Below are positions 26,526 to 34,959 of a DNA stretch of 64,000 nt, one piece after another (the first letter of the stretch is position 1; every line of letters starts with the position of its first letter). Where the stretch lies: positions 1,798,001 to 1,862,000 of the forward strand of contig NZ_CP080409.1 in the NCBI RefSeq assembly GCF_019448235.1. The letters are read 5' to 3'. The position numbers were made by a program, and so were the translations under genes. A model generated the notes under the pieces. That model was not told the DNA's origin. It searched no databases and saw only the letters and a list, made by a program, of their open reading frames with translations. Source of the stretch: Nocardioides panacisoli. GTDB taxonomy: Bacteria; Actinomycetota; Actinomycetes; Propionibacteriales; Nocardioidaceae.

Positions 26526-28049
26526 CTGAGCAACGACACCGAGACCACCACGACCGAAGCGCCGACGTTCCGCGACCTGGGGGTCCTTCCCCAGATCTGC
26601 GACGCCCTCGAGCGCAAGGGCATCACGCACCCGTTCGCGATCCAGGAGATGACGCTCTCCATCGCGCTGATGGGCACCGACCTGATCGGGCAGGCCCGCA
26701 CCGGCACCGGCAAGACGCTGGCGTTCGGCATCCCCGTCATCCAGCGCAGCGTGGCGCCGCAGGACCCCGACTACGCCGAGATCGAGCAGGGCAAGCCGCA
26801 GGCGCTCATCGTGGCGCCGACCCGCGAGCTGGCACTGCAGGTCTCCAGCGACGTCGAGCTGGCCAGCAAGGACCGCGGCATGCGAGTCCTGACCGTGTAC
26901 GGCGGCGTCGGCTACGACCCGCAGCTGGAGGCGCTCGAGAGCGGCGTCGACATCGTCGTCGGCACCCCCGGCCGCCTCATCGACCTGGCCAACCGCAAGG
27001 CGCTGGACCTGTCCCACGTGCACGCGCTGGTGCTCGACGAGGCCGATGAGATGCTCGACCTGGGCTTCCTGCCCGATGTCGAGCGGCTGCTGTCACTGAC
27101 ACCCGAGACGCGGCAGACGATGCTGTTCTCGGCCACCATGCCGGCACCGATCGTCTCGCTGGCGCGGACCCACATGCGGCACCCGATGAACATCCGTGCC
27201 GAGTCGTCGTACGAGAACGCGACCGTGCCGACCACCGCGCAGTTCATCTACCAGGTGCACGACCTGGACAAGCCCGAGATCGTGTCCCGGCTGCTGCAGG
27301 CCGAGGAGGCCGACAAGGTCATCGTCTTCACCCGCACCAAGCGGCAGTCCCAGCGGCTCGCGGACGACCTCGTCGAGCGTGGCTTCAAGGCCAGCCCGCT
27401 GCACGGTGACATGCAGCAGGCGGCCCGTGAGCGCGCGATGACCAAGTTCCGCGACGACAAGATCAAGGTGCTCGTGGCCACCGACGTCGCCGCGCGCGGG
27501 ATCGACGTCACCGGCGTCTCCCACGTGGTGAACCACTCCTGCCCCGAGGACGACAAGACCTACGTCCACCGCATCGGCCGCACCGGCCGTGCCGGCGCCT
27601 CGGGCGTGGCGATCACGTTCGTGGACTGGCAGGACCTGCACCGCTGGAAGATGATCAACAAGGCGCTCGAACTGCCCTTCGACGAGCCGGTCGAGACCTA
27701 CTCGACCTCCGAGCACCTCTTCCACGACCAGGGCATCCCGCCCGGCACGAAGGGACGGATCGTCCCACCGAAGCCGGCCGAGGAGAAGCCCGGTGGCCGC
27801 AGCGGCGGCCGCGGTGAGGGCAACCGCAACCGCCCGCGCAACAACCGCAACCGCACGCGGACCAAGCGTGGCCAGGTCGTGTCGGGTGGCTCGGGCGAGC
27901 AGGCGGCCCAGCAGCCGTCCGGCGACCGGGCCGGTGGCACCGGCAACTCCGGCAACCGCAACCGTCGTCGCCGGCGGCGTCGCTCGGGCGGTGGCCAGGG
28001 CGGCCAGGCCTCGCCGGGCAACCAGCAGCAGGGCAACCAGCAGGGCTGA
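26526..28049 (+). CDS. DEAD-box RNA helicase with apparent CTG start
   Basis: 507-residue ATP-dependent RNA helicase. Motifs in order: Q motif (FRDLGV...THPFAIQEM), Walker A ARTGTGKT, PTRELALQ, TPGRLID, DEAD in LVLDEADEMLDLG, FSATMP, and HRIGRTGRAG. The C-terminal 110 residues are Arg/Gly/Asn/Gln-rich, likely an RNA-binding tail. The first standard start codon (ATG 26649) falls after the Q-motif glutamine and would destroy that motif. The open frame upstream, back to a TGA at 26499, contains no ATG, GTG or TTG; CTG at 26526, giving MSNDTETTT, is the only sensible start, with GAAAG ten bases upstream. Confidence 0.9.
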   Translation: MSNDTETTTTEAPTFRDLGVLPQICDALERKGITHPFAIQEMTLSIALMGTDLIGQARTGTGKTLAFGIPVIQRSVAPQDPDYAEIEQGKPQALIVAPTRELALQVSSDVELASKDRGMRVLTVYGGVGYDPQLEALESGVDIVVGTPGRLIDLANRKALDLSHVHALVLDEADEMLDLGFLPDVERLLSLTPETRQTMLFSATMPAPIVSLARTHMRHPMNIRAESSYENATVPTTAQFIYQVHDLDKPEIVSRLLQAEEADKVIVFTRTKRQSQRLADDLVERGFKASPLHGDMQQAARERAMTKFRDDKIKVLVATDVAARGIDVTGVSHVVNHSCPEDDKTYVHRIGRTGRAGASGVAITFVDWQDLHRWKMINKALELPFDEPVETYSTSEHLFHDQGIPPGTKGRIVPPKPAEEKPGGRSGGRGEGNRNRPRNNRNRTRTKRGQVVSGGSGEQAAQQPSGDRAGGTGNSGNRNRRRRRRRSGGGQGGQASPGNQQQGNQQG

Positions 28050-28069
28050 GCCCACCACGGGCTCGACAA

Positions 28070-28114
28070 CACGAAAGGGGCCGGGGCGCATCACGCGCCC
28101 CGGCCCCTTTCGTG
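28070..28114. terminator. Bidirectional hairpin terminator
   Basis: Perfect 20-base arms (CACGAAAGGGGCCGGGGCGC and complement) around ATCAC lie between the convergent helicase and EEP genes. The 3' arm ends in CCCCTTTCG, a short T run. Confidence 0.9.
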
Positions 28115-28133
28115 ACTCCTCAGTCGGCCTCGC

Positions 28134-28976
28134 TCAGCTCCAGTACCAGTGGCTGCTGGGCCGCACCCGCGCCCGCGTCACGATCATGTCGTGGTCGCTG
28201 CGCATGCCGATGTGGCGGTAGTACGGGTAGACGATGCCGCCGCGGTTGCCCATCAGCCAGTCGGGTCCGCCGGGGGGCACGGGGCACCCGTTGCCCTGCG
28301 TGCCGTTGGCCGACCAGAGCTTGGTGTTGCGCTTGACCTTCGAGCAGAACTCCTTGCGCTCGTTGGCGTCGCCCATCACGAACACCGGCGCCTTCTGGTT
28401 GCCCTTGCGCCAGAGCCGGTTGATCTGGTTGATCTGGATCGCGGTCGCCCGGTCGCGCTCACGCTCGCGGCCGTTCGGGGAGTTGTGGATGCCCATCACG
28501 AAGAACTTGCGACCGGTGTCACGGTCCTTGAGCCACACCCACGGGACGATGCGCCAGTAGCCGCGGACGGGCACGCGGAACGAGCCCTTCTTGCGCAGGC
28601 CGTACTCGCGGCGGTCGTAGGCGAGCTGGATCGCGGAGTCCTTGCCGCCGAATCGCCGACGGGGCCAGAAGCGGTACTTCGGGAGTCGGTTGCGCAGCAC
28701 CTTGTACTGCCGCGGCCCGACCTCCTGCAGCGCGGCCACGCGGGTGCCGGTGTCCTGGATCTTGCTGGCCGCCTGGTGGGCCCGACGGATGCCACCCGGG
28801 GCGCAGGGGCCGCACTTGACGTTGTAGGTCGCCAGCGCGACCACGTAGGCGTCGCCCTGCAGCTCGGCCGAGGCGACCGTCCCGCCGCTGTCGGGCTGGT
28901 CACCGGTGACCGGGGCCAGCGTGATTCCCAGCGCGATCGCCAGCGCCGACGTCAACGACTTGATGGAGGCTCGCAT
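28134..28976 (-). CDS. Secreted EEP-fold hydrolase
   Basis: 280 residues with a signal peptide (about 1-25, LTSALAIALGITLAPVTG) and an EEP domain. Motifs: VALATYNVKCGPCAP, VAALQEVGPRQY with the metal-binding Glu, VMGIHNSPNGRERERDR, VFVMGDANERKEF and the terminal RSDHDMIV. The domain is Arg/Lys-rich, as are the RCC1-EEP and PLD proteins at 41173-44635, which may help it bind nucleic acid or acidic glycans. The substrate is unknown. ATG 28976 follows TAGGGT by six bases. The 3' end faces the terminator at 28070-28114. Confidence 0.85.
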   Translation of the reverse strand: MRASIKSLTSALAIALGITLAPVTGDQPDSGGTVASAELQGDAYVVALATYNVKCGPCAPGGIRRAHQAASKIQDTGTRVAALQEVGPRQYKVLRNRLPKYRFWPRRRFGGKDSAIQLAYDRREYGLRKKGSFRVPVRGYWRIVPWVWLKDRDTGRKFFVMGIHNSPNGRERERDRATAIQINQINRLWRKGNQKAPVFVMGDANERKEFCSKVKRNTKLWSANGTQGNGCPVPPGGPDWLMGNRGGIVYPYYRHIGMRSDHDMIVTRARVRPSSHWYWS

Positions 28977-28982
28977 CCGGGC

Positions 28983-28988
28983 ACCCTA
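28983..28988 (-). promoter_or_regulatory. -10 element TAGGGT, leaderless
   Basis: TAGGGT on the minus strand ends six bases before the ATG at 28976. Confidence 0.5.
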
Positions 28989-29027
28989 CGGAGCGCCCGC
29001 CGCAGACCAAAATCCGCCGCCGGGAGC

Positions 29028-29717
29028 TCAGCCCGTCACGACCACCGTGGTGCCGACGGGGGCGAACTCCCAGACCGCGACCGCGTCGGGGCGGGCCTGG
29101 CGGATGCATCCGGCCGACAACGCCGTGCCGAGCTCGCCGCGGGCCTGCACGGGCTCCCCGTCCGCCTCCGGGATGTCGTGGAAGCCGATCGCCGAGCCAC
29201 CCGTGCCGTAGGTGAAGCGCACGAACCAGCCCATCGTGCTCGACCGGTCGTACGCCGTGGCGTGGCGCGAGCGGCTGAAGACTTCGTACGTCCCCGGGAA
29301 GAGGTTGTCGAGGCGACTGCCGGAGACCGGGTGCGTGCGCACCACCTCGCCGTCGTCGGCGACCAGCCACACCCGCTGCTCGTCCTGGCTGAACACGACG
29401 CGGCGCCCGCTGCCCGACCCCGCCGGGAGCGGGTGGGAGGCCCGGGCGATCTCGAAGCCCGGGGCGATGCTGGGCTCAGCGGCGGAGACCGGTGCCGCCT
29501 CCTTCGCGGCGGTGTCGGCGGCGCGCGGCACGACCATCGTGCCGGCGACCGCCGAGGAGTCCTGCTCGTCGGCGAGCAGGTAGCCGCCCCCTCCCACGAG
29601 CACCGCGAGCGCCACGGCCGTGGCCAGGAGCGGCGTCCGCAAGGACGTGCGTGGTGCGCGGTGGCGCCCCGCCGCGTCCGCGCGGCGGCGTCCCCGGTCG
29701 CTGCGGTGGGTGCCCAT
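29028..29717 (-). CDS. Membrane-anchored L,D-transpeptidase (YkuD) family protein
   Basis: 229 residues: a basic N-terminus, a membrane segment (about 29-48), a linker, and a YkuD-type domain. The active-site region is GFHDIPEADGE followed by ELGTALSAGCIRQ, which supplies His and the catalytic Cys; Ala replaces the more usual His in the SHGC motif. Such enzymes form 3-3 peptidoglycan cross-links or attach proteins to the wall. The ATG overlaps the ParA stop in TGATG, so the two are translated together. Confidence 0.83.
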   Translation of the reverse strand: MGTHRSDRGRRRADAAGRHRAPRTSLRTPLLATAVALAVLVGGGGYLLADEQDSSAVAGTMVVPRAADTAAKEAAPVSAAEPSIAPGFEIARASHPLPAGSGSGRRVVFSQDEQRVWLVADDGEVVRTHPVSGSRLDNLFPGTYEVFSRSRHATAYDRSSTMGWFVRFTYGTGGSAIGFHDIPEADGEPVQARGELGTALSAGCIRQARPDAVAVWEFAPVGTTVVVTG

Positions 29718-30502
29718 CAGGCCCCCGCGCGCGCCAGCAGGTTGCCCGCGACCTCCCGGTACGCCTCGGCGCCCTTGCTGCGCCGACTCGTCTGGAGGAT
29801 CGACTGGCCGGCGGCCGGCGCCTCGGCGAACCGGATCGTCTTCGGGATGGGCGGCTCGATGACATCGAGCGAGTAGGTCTCCGAGATCGTCTCCAGCACG
29901 GTGCGCGCGTGCTTGGTGCGACCGTCGTACAACGTCGGCAGCACGCCCCACACGGCCAGACGGCGGTTGGTGAAGCGGCGGACGTCGTGGACGGTGTCCA
30001 GCAGCTGCCCCACGCCGCGGTGGGACAGCGTCTCGCACTGCAACGGGATGAGGACCCCGGAGGCGGCCGTCAGCGCCGCGACCGTCAGCACGCCCAGCGA
30101 CGGCGGGCAGTCGAGCAGGATCCAGTCGTAGTGGACCCCCGCCGCCGTGAGGTCCTCGGTCACCGCACGCAGCACGTGCTCCCGGCCGGTGCGGGTGAGC
30201 AGGTCGGCCTCGGCGCGGGCGAGCTCGATGGTCGCCGGCAACAGGTCCACGCCGTCCTCGGTGGTGATGACGACCTCGGTGGCGTCGACGCCCTTGGTGA
30301 GCACGTGGTGGATCGACACCTCGACGTCCTCGGGGTCGATCCCGAGCGAGAACGTCAGGCAGGCCTGCGGGTCGAGGTCCACCAGGAGGACCCGCTGGCC
30401 GCGCTCGGCCAGTGCCGCCCCGATCGATGCCACGCTCGTGGTCTTCGCCACGCCACCCTTCTGGTTGGCAACGGCGAGGACGGTGGTCGCGGGAGCGTTC
30501 AT
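29717..30502 (-). CDS. Orphan ParA-family ATPase
   Basis: 261-residue ParA/MinD-type ATPase. The deviant Walker A is NQKGGVAKTTSVAS at residues 13-26, Walker A' is VLLVDLDPQACL, and Walker B is DWILLDCPPSLGVLT. No parB, parS-like cluster or plasmid gene is nearby, so it is unlikely to be the chromosome-partition ParA, which sits near the origin with parB. Coupling to an L,D-transpeptidase suggests a role in placing a cell-wall activity; this is inference. CATGAT lies eight bases before the ATG. Confidence 0.88.
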   Translation of the reverse strand: MNAPATTVLAVANQKGGVAKTTSVASIGAALAERGQRVLLVDLDPQACLTFSLGIDPEDVEVSIHHVLTKGVDATEVVITTEDGVDLLPATIELARAEADLLTRTGREHVLRAVTEDLTAAGVHYDWILLDCPPSLGVLTVAALTAASGVLIPLQCETLSHRGVGQLLDTVHDVRRFTNRRLAVWGVLPTLYDGRTKHARTVLETISETYSLDVIEPPIPKTIRFAEAPAAGQSILQTSRRSKGAEAYREVAGNLLARAGA

Positions 30503-30549
30503 CAGGGGACATCATGCCCGAGCGCGGTGGCCGATGCGACACTCGACCC

Positions 30550-31311
30550 ATGTCGACCGCCCTCGTCACCGGCGCGACCGCCGGCATCGGCCACGCCTTC
30601 GCCAGCCAGCTCGCCGCACGCGGCTCCGACCTGGTGCTCGTGGCCCGGGACGAGCAGCGACTCACCGAGGTCGCGACCTCCCTCCGCGAGCAGCACGGCG
30701 TCGCCGTCGAGGTGCTGCCCGCCGACCTGGTCGAGGCCGACGAGCTGGCCCGGGTCGAGGCGCGCCTGGCCGACCGCGCGCGACCGGTCGACCTGCTGGT
30801 CAACAACGCCGGTTTCGGGCTCAAGGGCCGCTTCCTGGACAACGACGTCGACACCGAGCAGGCCCAGCAGGACGTGCTGGTGCGCGCCGTGATGCGGCTG
30901 AGCCACGCCGCGCTGGGCCCCATGGTCGACCGCGGCGCCGGCGGCATCATCAACGTCTCCAGCGTGGCGGCGTACCTCCCCCGCGGCACCTACAGTGCGG
31001 CCAAGGCGTGGGTGAACTCCTTCAGCCACTGGCTCCACCAGGAGTACCGGCCCGCCGGCGTCACCGTGACGGTGCTGTGCCCGGGCTTCGTCCGGACCGA
31101 GTTCCACCAGCGCTTGGGCACGGATCCGGACTCGACCGCTCCCCGGCCCCTGTGGCTCACCCCCGACCGGCTGGTGCGCGAGGCACTGGCCGACCACGAC
31201 GCCGGCCGGGCGACCTCGATCCCCTCCAAGCGCTACAAGGCGATCGTGGCGGCGGCGCGGGTGGTGCCGGGGTCGGCACTGCAGCGCTTCCAGGCGCTGG
31301 GCCGGAAGTAG
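30550..31311 (+). CDS. Short-chain dehydrogenase/reductase
   Basis: 253-residue classical SDR. The NAD(P)-binding motif is TGATAGIGHAFA near residue 8, NNAGFG lies near 87, and the catalytic Ser and Tyr-x-x-x-Lys are in NVSSVAAYLPRGTYSAAK (Tyr near 154). The RD pair after strand 2 (VARDEQRL) suggests NADP preference. The layout matches SDRs of the DltE/YqjQ type; the substrate is unknown. The start ATG follows GACACT (30538-30543) by six bases. Confidence 0.88.
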   Translation: MSTALVTGATAGIGHAFASQLAARGSDLVLVARDEQRLTEVATSLREQHGVAVEVLPADLVEADELARVEARLADRARPVDLLVNNAGFGLKGRFLDNDVDTEQAQQDVLVRAVMRLSHAALGPMVDRGAGGIINVSSVAAYLPRGTYSAAKAWVNSFSHWLHQEYRPAGVTVTVLCPGFVRTEFHQRLGTDPDSTAPRPLWLTPDRLVREALADHDAGRATSIPSKRYKAIVAAARVVPGSALQRFQALGRK

Positions 31312-31322
31312 GCGGTGCGCCC

Positions 31323-31964
31323 TCACCACGCGCCGGCCGGACCGCCGAAGGGCAGCTCGACCAGTTGCGGCCCCGCGGAGGAGACGTCGCGCAGGATCCA
31401 CTCATCACGCAGCAGCAACAACGCCGACGCCGGCCGGAGGACCAGCCACAGCCACCGGCCCTCCGCTTCGCCGAGCAGCACGGTGCGGTCCTGCTCCTGG
31501 TGCGCGTCGCCGACCGGGTAGGGCCACAGGCCGACGGCGTGCGACCCCACCCGCACCTTGACCTCGGCCGGCTCGGTCACCACCGCGGCACGGAAGTCGG
31601 TGCTCTCGCCCTCGGCCAGTCCGATCACCCTGGCCGCGAGGCCCCCGGTCGGTTCCTCGCTGATCACCATCACGTCGACGGGGCCGTCCAGCGCGCTGCT
31701 GCCCGACACGCAGGCCATGGTCGCGTGCGCCTCACCGTCGCCCACGACCGCGAAGTCCGAGACCCACCAGCCGGGCCCGAGCGGCCAGGGCAGGTAGGTC
31801 GGGAACGAGCCGGCGCGCTCCAGGTGCGCCACCAGCGCGTCGTACGCCGCCTCCTGCGGTCGCCACAGCGGTGTGACGCGACCGTGGGTCGGGCACGCCC
31901 AGCGGCCCTCGTCGGTCCGGGTGACCGGCGTGGTGCACCAGGGGCAACCCGCGTGCAGCGCCAT
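31323..31964 (-). CDS. Conserved actinobacterial protein with N-terminal zinc-ribbon-like motif (DUF6758-like)
   Basis: 213 residues. The N-terminus MALHAGCPWCTTPV and then WACPTHG place Cys/Cys and Cys/His pairs about 12 residues apart, like a small zinc ribbon. The rest has conserved aromatic stretches (YLPWPLGPGWWVSDFAVVG, VGLWPYPVGDAHQEQDRTVL). It resembles the uncharacterised DUF6758 family of actinobacteria; the function is unknown. It is convergent with the SDR gene, only 11 bases apart. Confidence 0.75.
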   Translation of the reverse strand: MALHAGCPWCTTPVTRTDEGRWACPTHGRVTPLWRPQEAAYDALVAHLERAGSFPTYLPWPLGPGWWVSDFAVVGDGEAHATMACVSGSSALDGPVDVMVISEEPTGGLAARVIGLAEGESTDFRAAVVTEPAEVKVRVGSHAVGLWPYPVGDAHQEQDRTVLLGEAEGRWLWLVLRPASALLLLRDEWILRDVSSAGPQLVELPFGGPAGAW

Positions 31965-32037
31965 GACCCCTTACGGTGCTGCGTCGCCCGCGGCACGTCA
32001 AGACCGGACCCATCACCGCTGCGGCATCATGGAAGCC

Positions 32038-32505
32038 ATGCGCAGCGCCCTGATCACCCTCGCCATCGTCGCCCTGGTGGCCGTGGGGTGCAGCTCCGAG
32101 GACGCCAAGACCGGATCGAGCGGACCCGAGACCACCGGCACCCCCGAGCCACCGACGCCCTCGGTCGACGAGGACGCGTTCACCGAGACCGACTACCGCT
32201 ACGTGCTCGAGCGCAGCTGCTACTGCCCGTTCACCGTGCCGGTCACGGTGACGGTCGCCGACGGGGAGGTGACCTCCGCCGTGGCCCGTGAGTCCTCCCG
32301 CACCGTCAAGAAGGGCGACCCGGCTCCCGACTCCCACCGGCTGACCATTGCCGACATCATCGAGATCGCCGAGGACCCGGAGCAGCGTGCCGAGGTCGAC
32401 TGGCCCGACGACCAGGACTGGCCCGACCGGGTGCGCACCGACCAGGTCGAGGGTGCGGTCGACGACGAGGTGACCTACGTGATCGGGCAGGTCCGGATCC
32501 GCTGA
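32038..32505 (+). CDS. DUF6174-like lipoprotein
   Basis: 155 residues. A lipoprotein signal peptide ends in the lipobox LVAVGC (Cys near 18), so the mature protein should be tethered to the outer membrane leaflet. After a Thr/Pro-rich linker comes a domain with the motif ERSCYCPFTVPVTVTVADGEV, typical of DUF6174 proteins. The function is unknown. I chose the ATG at 32038 because CATCAT (32025-32030) ends seven bases upstream; the in-frame ATG at 32029 overlaps that hexamer. Confidence 0.8.
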   Translation: MRSALITLAIVALVAVGCSSEDAKTGSSGPETTGTPEPPTPSVDEDAFTETDYRYVLERSCYCPFTVPVTVTVADGEVTSAVARESSRTVKKGDPAPDSHRLTIADIIEIAEDPEQRAEVDWPDDQDWPDRVRTDQVEGAVDDEVTYVIGQVRIR

Positions 32506-32527
32506 GGCAGCGCCCGCGGACCTCGGC

Positions 32528-33577
32528 TCAGCGGGGCACGAACACCCAGTAGTCCAGGTCCAGCAGCACGCCGTCGGCGTACTTCCCGTCCTCCCCGCGC
32601 AGGGTGAGGGACTCGTCACGGCCCTTGGTCGCCACCAGCCGCAGCCGCAGCGCACCGACGCCGGGGGCCGCGGTCTCGGCCTTGTCGAGCACCTCGGACC
32701 AGGCATAGACCGTGTCGCCGGCGAAGGCCGGCGCCGTGTGGGCACCCGCGTTGATCGCGGCGATGAGCTGGGCGTTGGCCAGCCCGTTGAAGGACAGCGC
32801 ACGCGCCATGGAGATCACGTGGCCGCCGTAGATCAGCCGCTGGCCCTCGGGCCGCGCCTCGACGTTGAAGTGCACCTTGGCGGTGTTCTGCCACAGCCGG
32901 GTGGCCATCATGTGCTCGGACTCGGAGAGCGTGACGCCGTCGACGTGGTCGATCCGCTCCCCCACCGCGTAGTCGTCGAAGCGGTGCGGCTCGCCGGCGG
33001 CGGCGAAGTCGTAGTCGGTGAAGTCCAGGCCCTCGGGGACGACCAGGTCCTCGGCGGGCACGACCGGGTGCAGGTCGGGGACGACGGTCTCCGGGGCGGC
33101 CGCAGCGGGTTCCTGCTTGCGCACCATCACCCAGCGGCACCACTCGATCGCGACCTCGCCCCGCTGGTTGGTCGCGGTCGAGCGCACCCACACGACGCCG
33201 GTCCTGCCGTTGGAGTTCTCCTTGAGGCCGATGACCTCCGAGGTGGTGCGCAGGGTGTCGCCGGGGAGCACCGGACGGCGGAAGCGGCACTCGGCGTACC
33301 CGAGGTTGGCCACGGCGTTGAGCGAGATGTCGGGAACGGTCTTGCCGAACGCGACGTGGAAGCCGATCAGCTCCTCCAGCGGGGCCTCCCGGAGTCCGCA
33401 CTCGGCGGCGAACTCCGCCGAGGAGGGCAGGGCGAACCGGGTCGGGTAGAGCGCGCCGTAGAGCGCGCGGTCGCCGTCGGTGACCGTGCGCGGCGTCGCG
33501 TGCTCGATCACCTGGCCGAGGCGGAAGTCCTCGAAGTGGTTGCCCGGGTCGGTCTTGGAGGCGGTCGTGGTGCTCAC
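32528..33577 (-). CDS. Double-hotdog MaoC-family hydratase (mesaconyl-CoA hydratase-like)
   Basis: 349 residues with two MaoC/hotdog halves. The first has NHFEDFRLGQVIEHATPRTV and HVAFGKTVPDISLNAVANLGY, and the second RFDDYAVGERIDHVDGVTLSESEHMMATRL. Length and layout resemble beta-methylmalyl-CoA dehydratase (mesaconyl-CoA hydratase) of the ethylmalonyl-CoA pathway. The divergent acyl-CoA dehydrogenase next door could then be the methylsuccinyl-CoA enzyme; crotonyl-CoA carboxylase/reductase is not in the window, so this stays tentative. GTG 33577 follows CACAAT by seven bases; ATG 33586 is an alternative. Confidence 0.75.
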   Translation of the reverse strand: MSTTTASKTDPGNHFEDFRLGQVIEHATPRTVTDGDRALYGALYPTRFALPSSAEFAAECGLREAPLEELIGFHVAFGKTVPDISLNAVANLGYAECRFRRPVLPGDTLRTTSEVIGLKENSNGRTGVVWVRSTATNQRGEVAIEWCRWVMVRKQEPAAAAPETVVPDLHPVVPAEDLVVPEGLDFTDYDFAAAGEPHRFDDYAVGERIDHVDGVTLSESEHMMATRLWQNTAKVHFNVEARPEGQRLIYGGHVISMARALSFNGLANAQLIAAINAGAHTAPAFAGDTVYAWSEVLDKAETAAPGVGALRLRLVATKGRDESLTLRGEDGKYADGVLLDLDYWVFVPR

Positions 33578-33708
33578 GGTCGGCATTGTGCCCGAGGTCC
33601 GCGGGCGGGAGGGGCGGGGTCCGGGGACCGGCCCGGGGCGCGGCGTGACCTGGTTCACGGCGCCATCTCGCCACCGGATCGGCCGCGGCCCCCCGCCGTA
33701 CGCGCCGG

Positions 33709-33714
33709 TAGGGT
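33709..33714 (+). promoter_or_regulatory. -10 element TAGGGT for the acyl-CoA dehydrogenase gene
   Basis: TAGGGT lies about 49 bases upstream of the ATG at 33763, leaving a leader with an AAAGGAAG ribosome site. No clear -35 is seen. Confidence 0.45.
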
Positions 33715-33762
33715 TGCGGGGATGGAGCCCGCTCCTCGAGGAGCCGAGCGAAAGGAAGTCGC

Positions 33763-34959
33763 ATGTCGCGCCTGTGCCAGACCGAAGGACTGACCGAGGA
33801 CCAGCAGGAGATCCTCAAGGCGGTCCGCACCTTCGTGGACGAGCAGATCATCCCCGTCGCCCAGGACCTCGAGCACGCCGACGAGTACCCGGCCGAGATC
33901 GTCGAGGGCCTCAAGGAGCTCGGTGTCTTCGGCCTGATGATCCCCGAGGAGTACGACGGCCTCGGCGAGTCGCTGCTGACCTACGCCCTGTGCGTGGAGG
34001 AGATCGCGCGCGGCTGGATGAGCGTCTCGGGCGTGATCAACACCCACTTCATCGTGGCCTACATGCTGATGCGTCACGGCACCGAGGAGCAGAAGCAGAA
34101 GTACCTGCCCAAGATGGCCACCGGTGAGATCCGCGGCGCGTTCTCGATGTCCGAGCCCGGCCTCGGGTCCGACGTGTCCGCGGTGTCGACCAAGGCCGTC
34201 AAGGGCGAGGACGGCAACTACTCCATCACCGGCCAGAAGATGTGGCTGACCAACGGCAGCACGTCCAACCTCGTGGCGGTCCTCACCAAGACCGACGAGG
34301 GCGCGGACTCGGTGTACCAGAACATGACGACCTTCCTGGTCGAGAAGGACACCGGCACCGGCGAGGTGACGCCCGGGATCACCATCCCCGGCAAGATCGA
34401 CAAGATGGGCTACAAGGGCGTCGACACCACCGAGATGGTCTTCGAGGACCACCAGATCTCGGCCGACCAGGTCCTCGGCGGGGAGCCCGGCAAGGGCTTC
34501 GCCCAGATGATGGACGGCGTCGAGGTCGGCCGCGTCAACGTCGCGGCCCGCGCCTGCGGCATCGCCTGGCGCGCCTTCGAGCTCGGGATCGACTACGCCC
34601 AACAGCGCGAGACCTTCGGCAAGCCGATCGCGCAGCACCAGGCGATCATGTTCCGCATCGCCGAGATGGCCACCAAGGTCGAGACGGCGCACAACATGAT
34701 GGTGCGGGCGGCCCGCCTCAAGGACTCCGGCGAGCGGATGGACGTCGAGGCCGGCATGGCCAAGATGCTCGCCAGCGAGTACTGCAACGAGGTCGTCGAG
34801 GCCTCCTTCCGCATCCACGGCGGCTACGGCTACTCCAAGGAGTACGAGATCGAGCGGCTCTACCGCGAGTCGGCCTTCATGCTCATCGGCGAGGGCACCT
34901 CGGACATCCAGAAGATGATCATCGGCCGCGCCCTGCTCAAGGACTACAAGCTGAAGTGA
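33763..34959 (+). CDS. Acyl-CoA dehydrogenase
   Basis: 398-residue FAD enzyme that introduces a 2,3-double bond in an acyl-CoA. Motifs are FSMSEPGLGSDVSAVSTKA (FAD/substrate), MWLTNGS, QQRETFGKPIAQHQAI, and the C-terminal YRESAFMLIGEGTSDIQKMII, where the GEGTSDIQ segment carries the usual catalytic Glu position. Substrate range cannot be read from sequence; the neighbouring MaoC hydratase suggests a branched C5 acid such as methylsuccinyl-CoA, but that is inference. The stop directly abuts the convergent EEP gene. Confidence 0.9.
   Translation: MSRLCQTEGLTEDQQEILKAVRTFVDEQIIPVAQDLEHADEYPAEIVEGLKELGVFGLMIPEEYDGLGESLLTYALCVEEIARGWMSVSGVINTHFIVAYMLMRHGTEEQKQKYLPKMATGEIRGAFSMSEPGLGSDVSAVSTKAVKGEDGNYSITGQKMWLTNGSTSNLVAVLTKTDEGADSVYQNMTTFLVEKDTGTGEVTPGITIPGKIDKMGYKGVDTTEMVFEDHQISADQVLGGEPGKGFAQMMDGVEVGRVNVAARACGIAWRAFELGIDYAQQRETFGKPIAQHQAIMFRIAEMATKVETAHNMMVRAARLKDSGERMDVEAGMAKMLASEYCNEVVEASFRIHGGYGYSKEYEIERLYRESAFMLIGEGTSDIQKMIIGRALLKDYKLK

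Noticed and set aside
26649..28049. Helicase starting at ATG 26649
   Set aside because: It would remove the Q motif and about 40 conserved N-terminal residues.
29717..30502. Chromosome-partition ParA near the replication origin
   Set aside because: No parB, gidB, dnaA or parS-like sites nearby.
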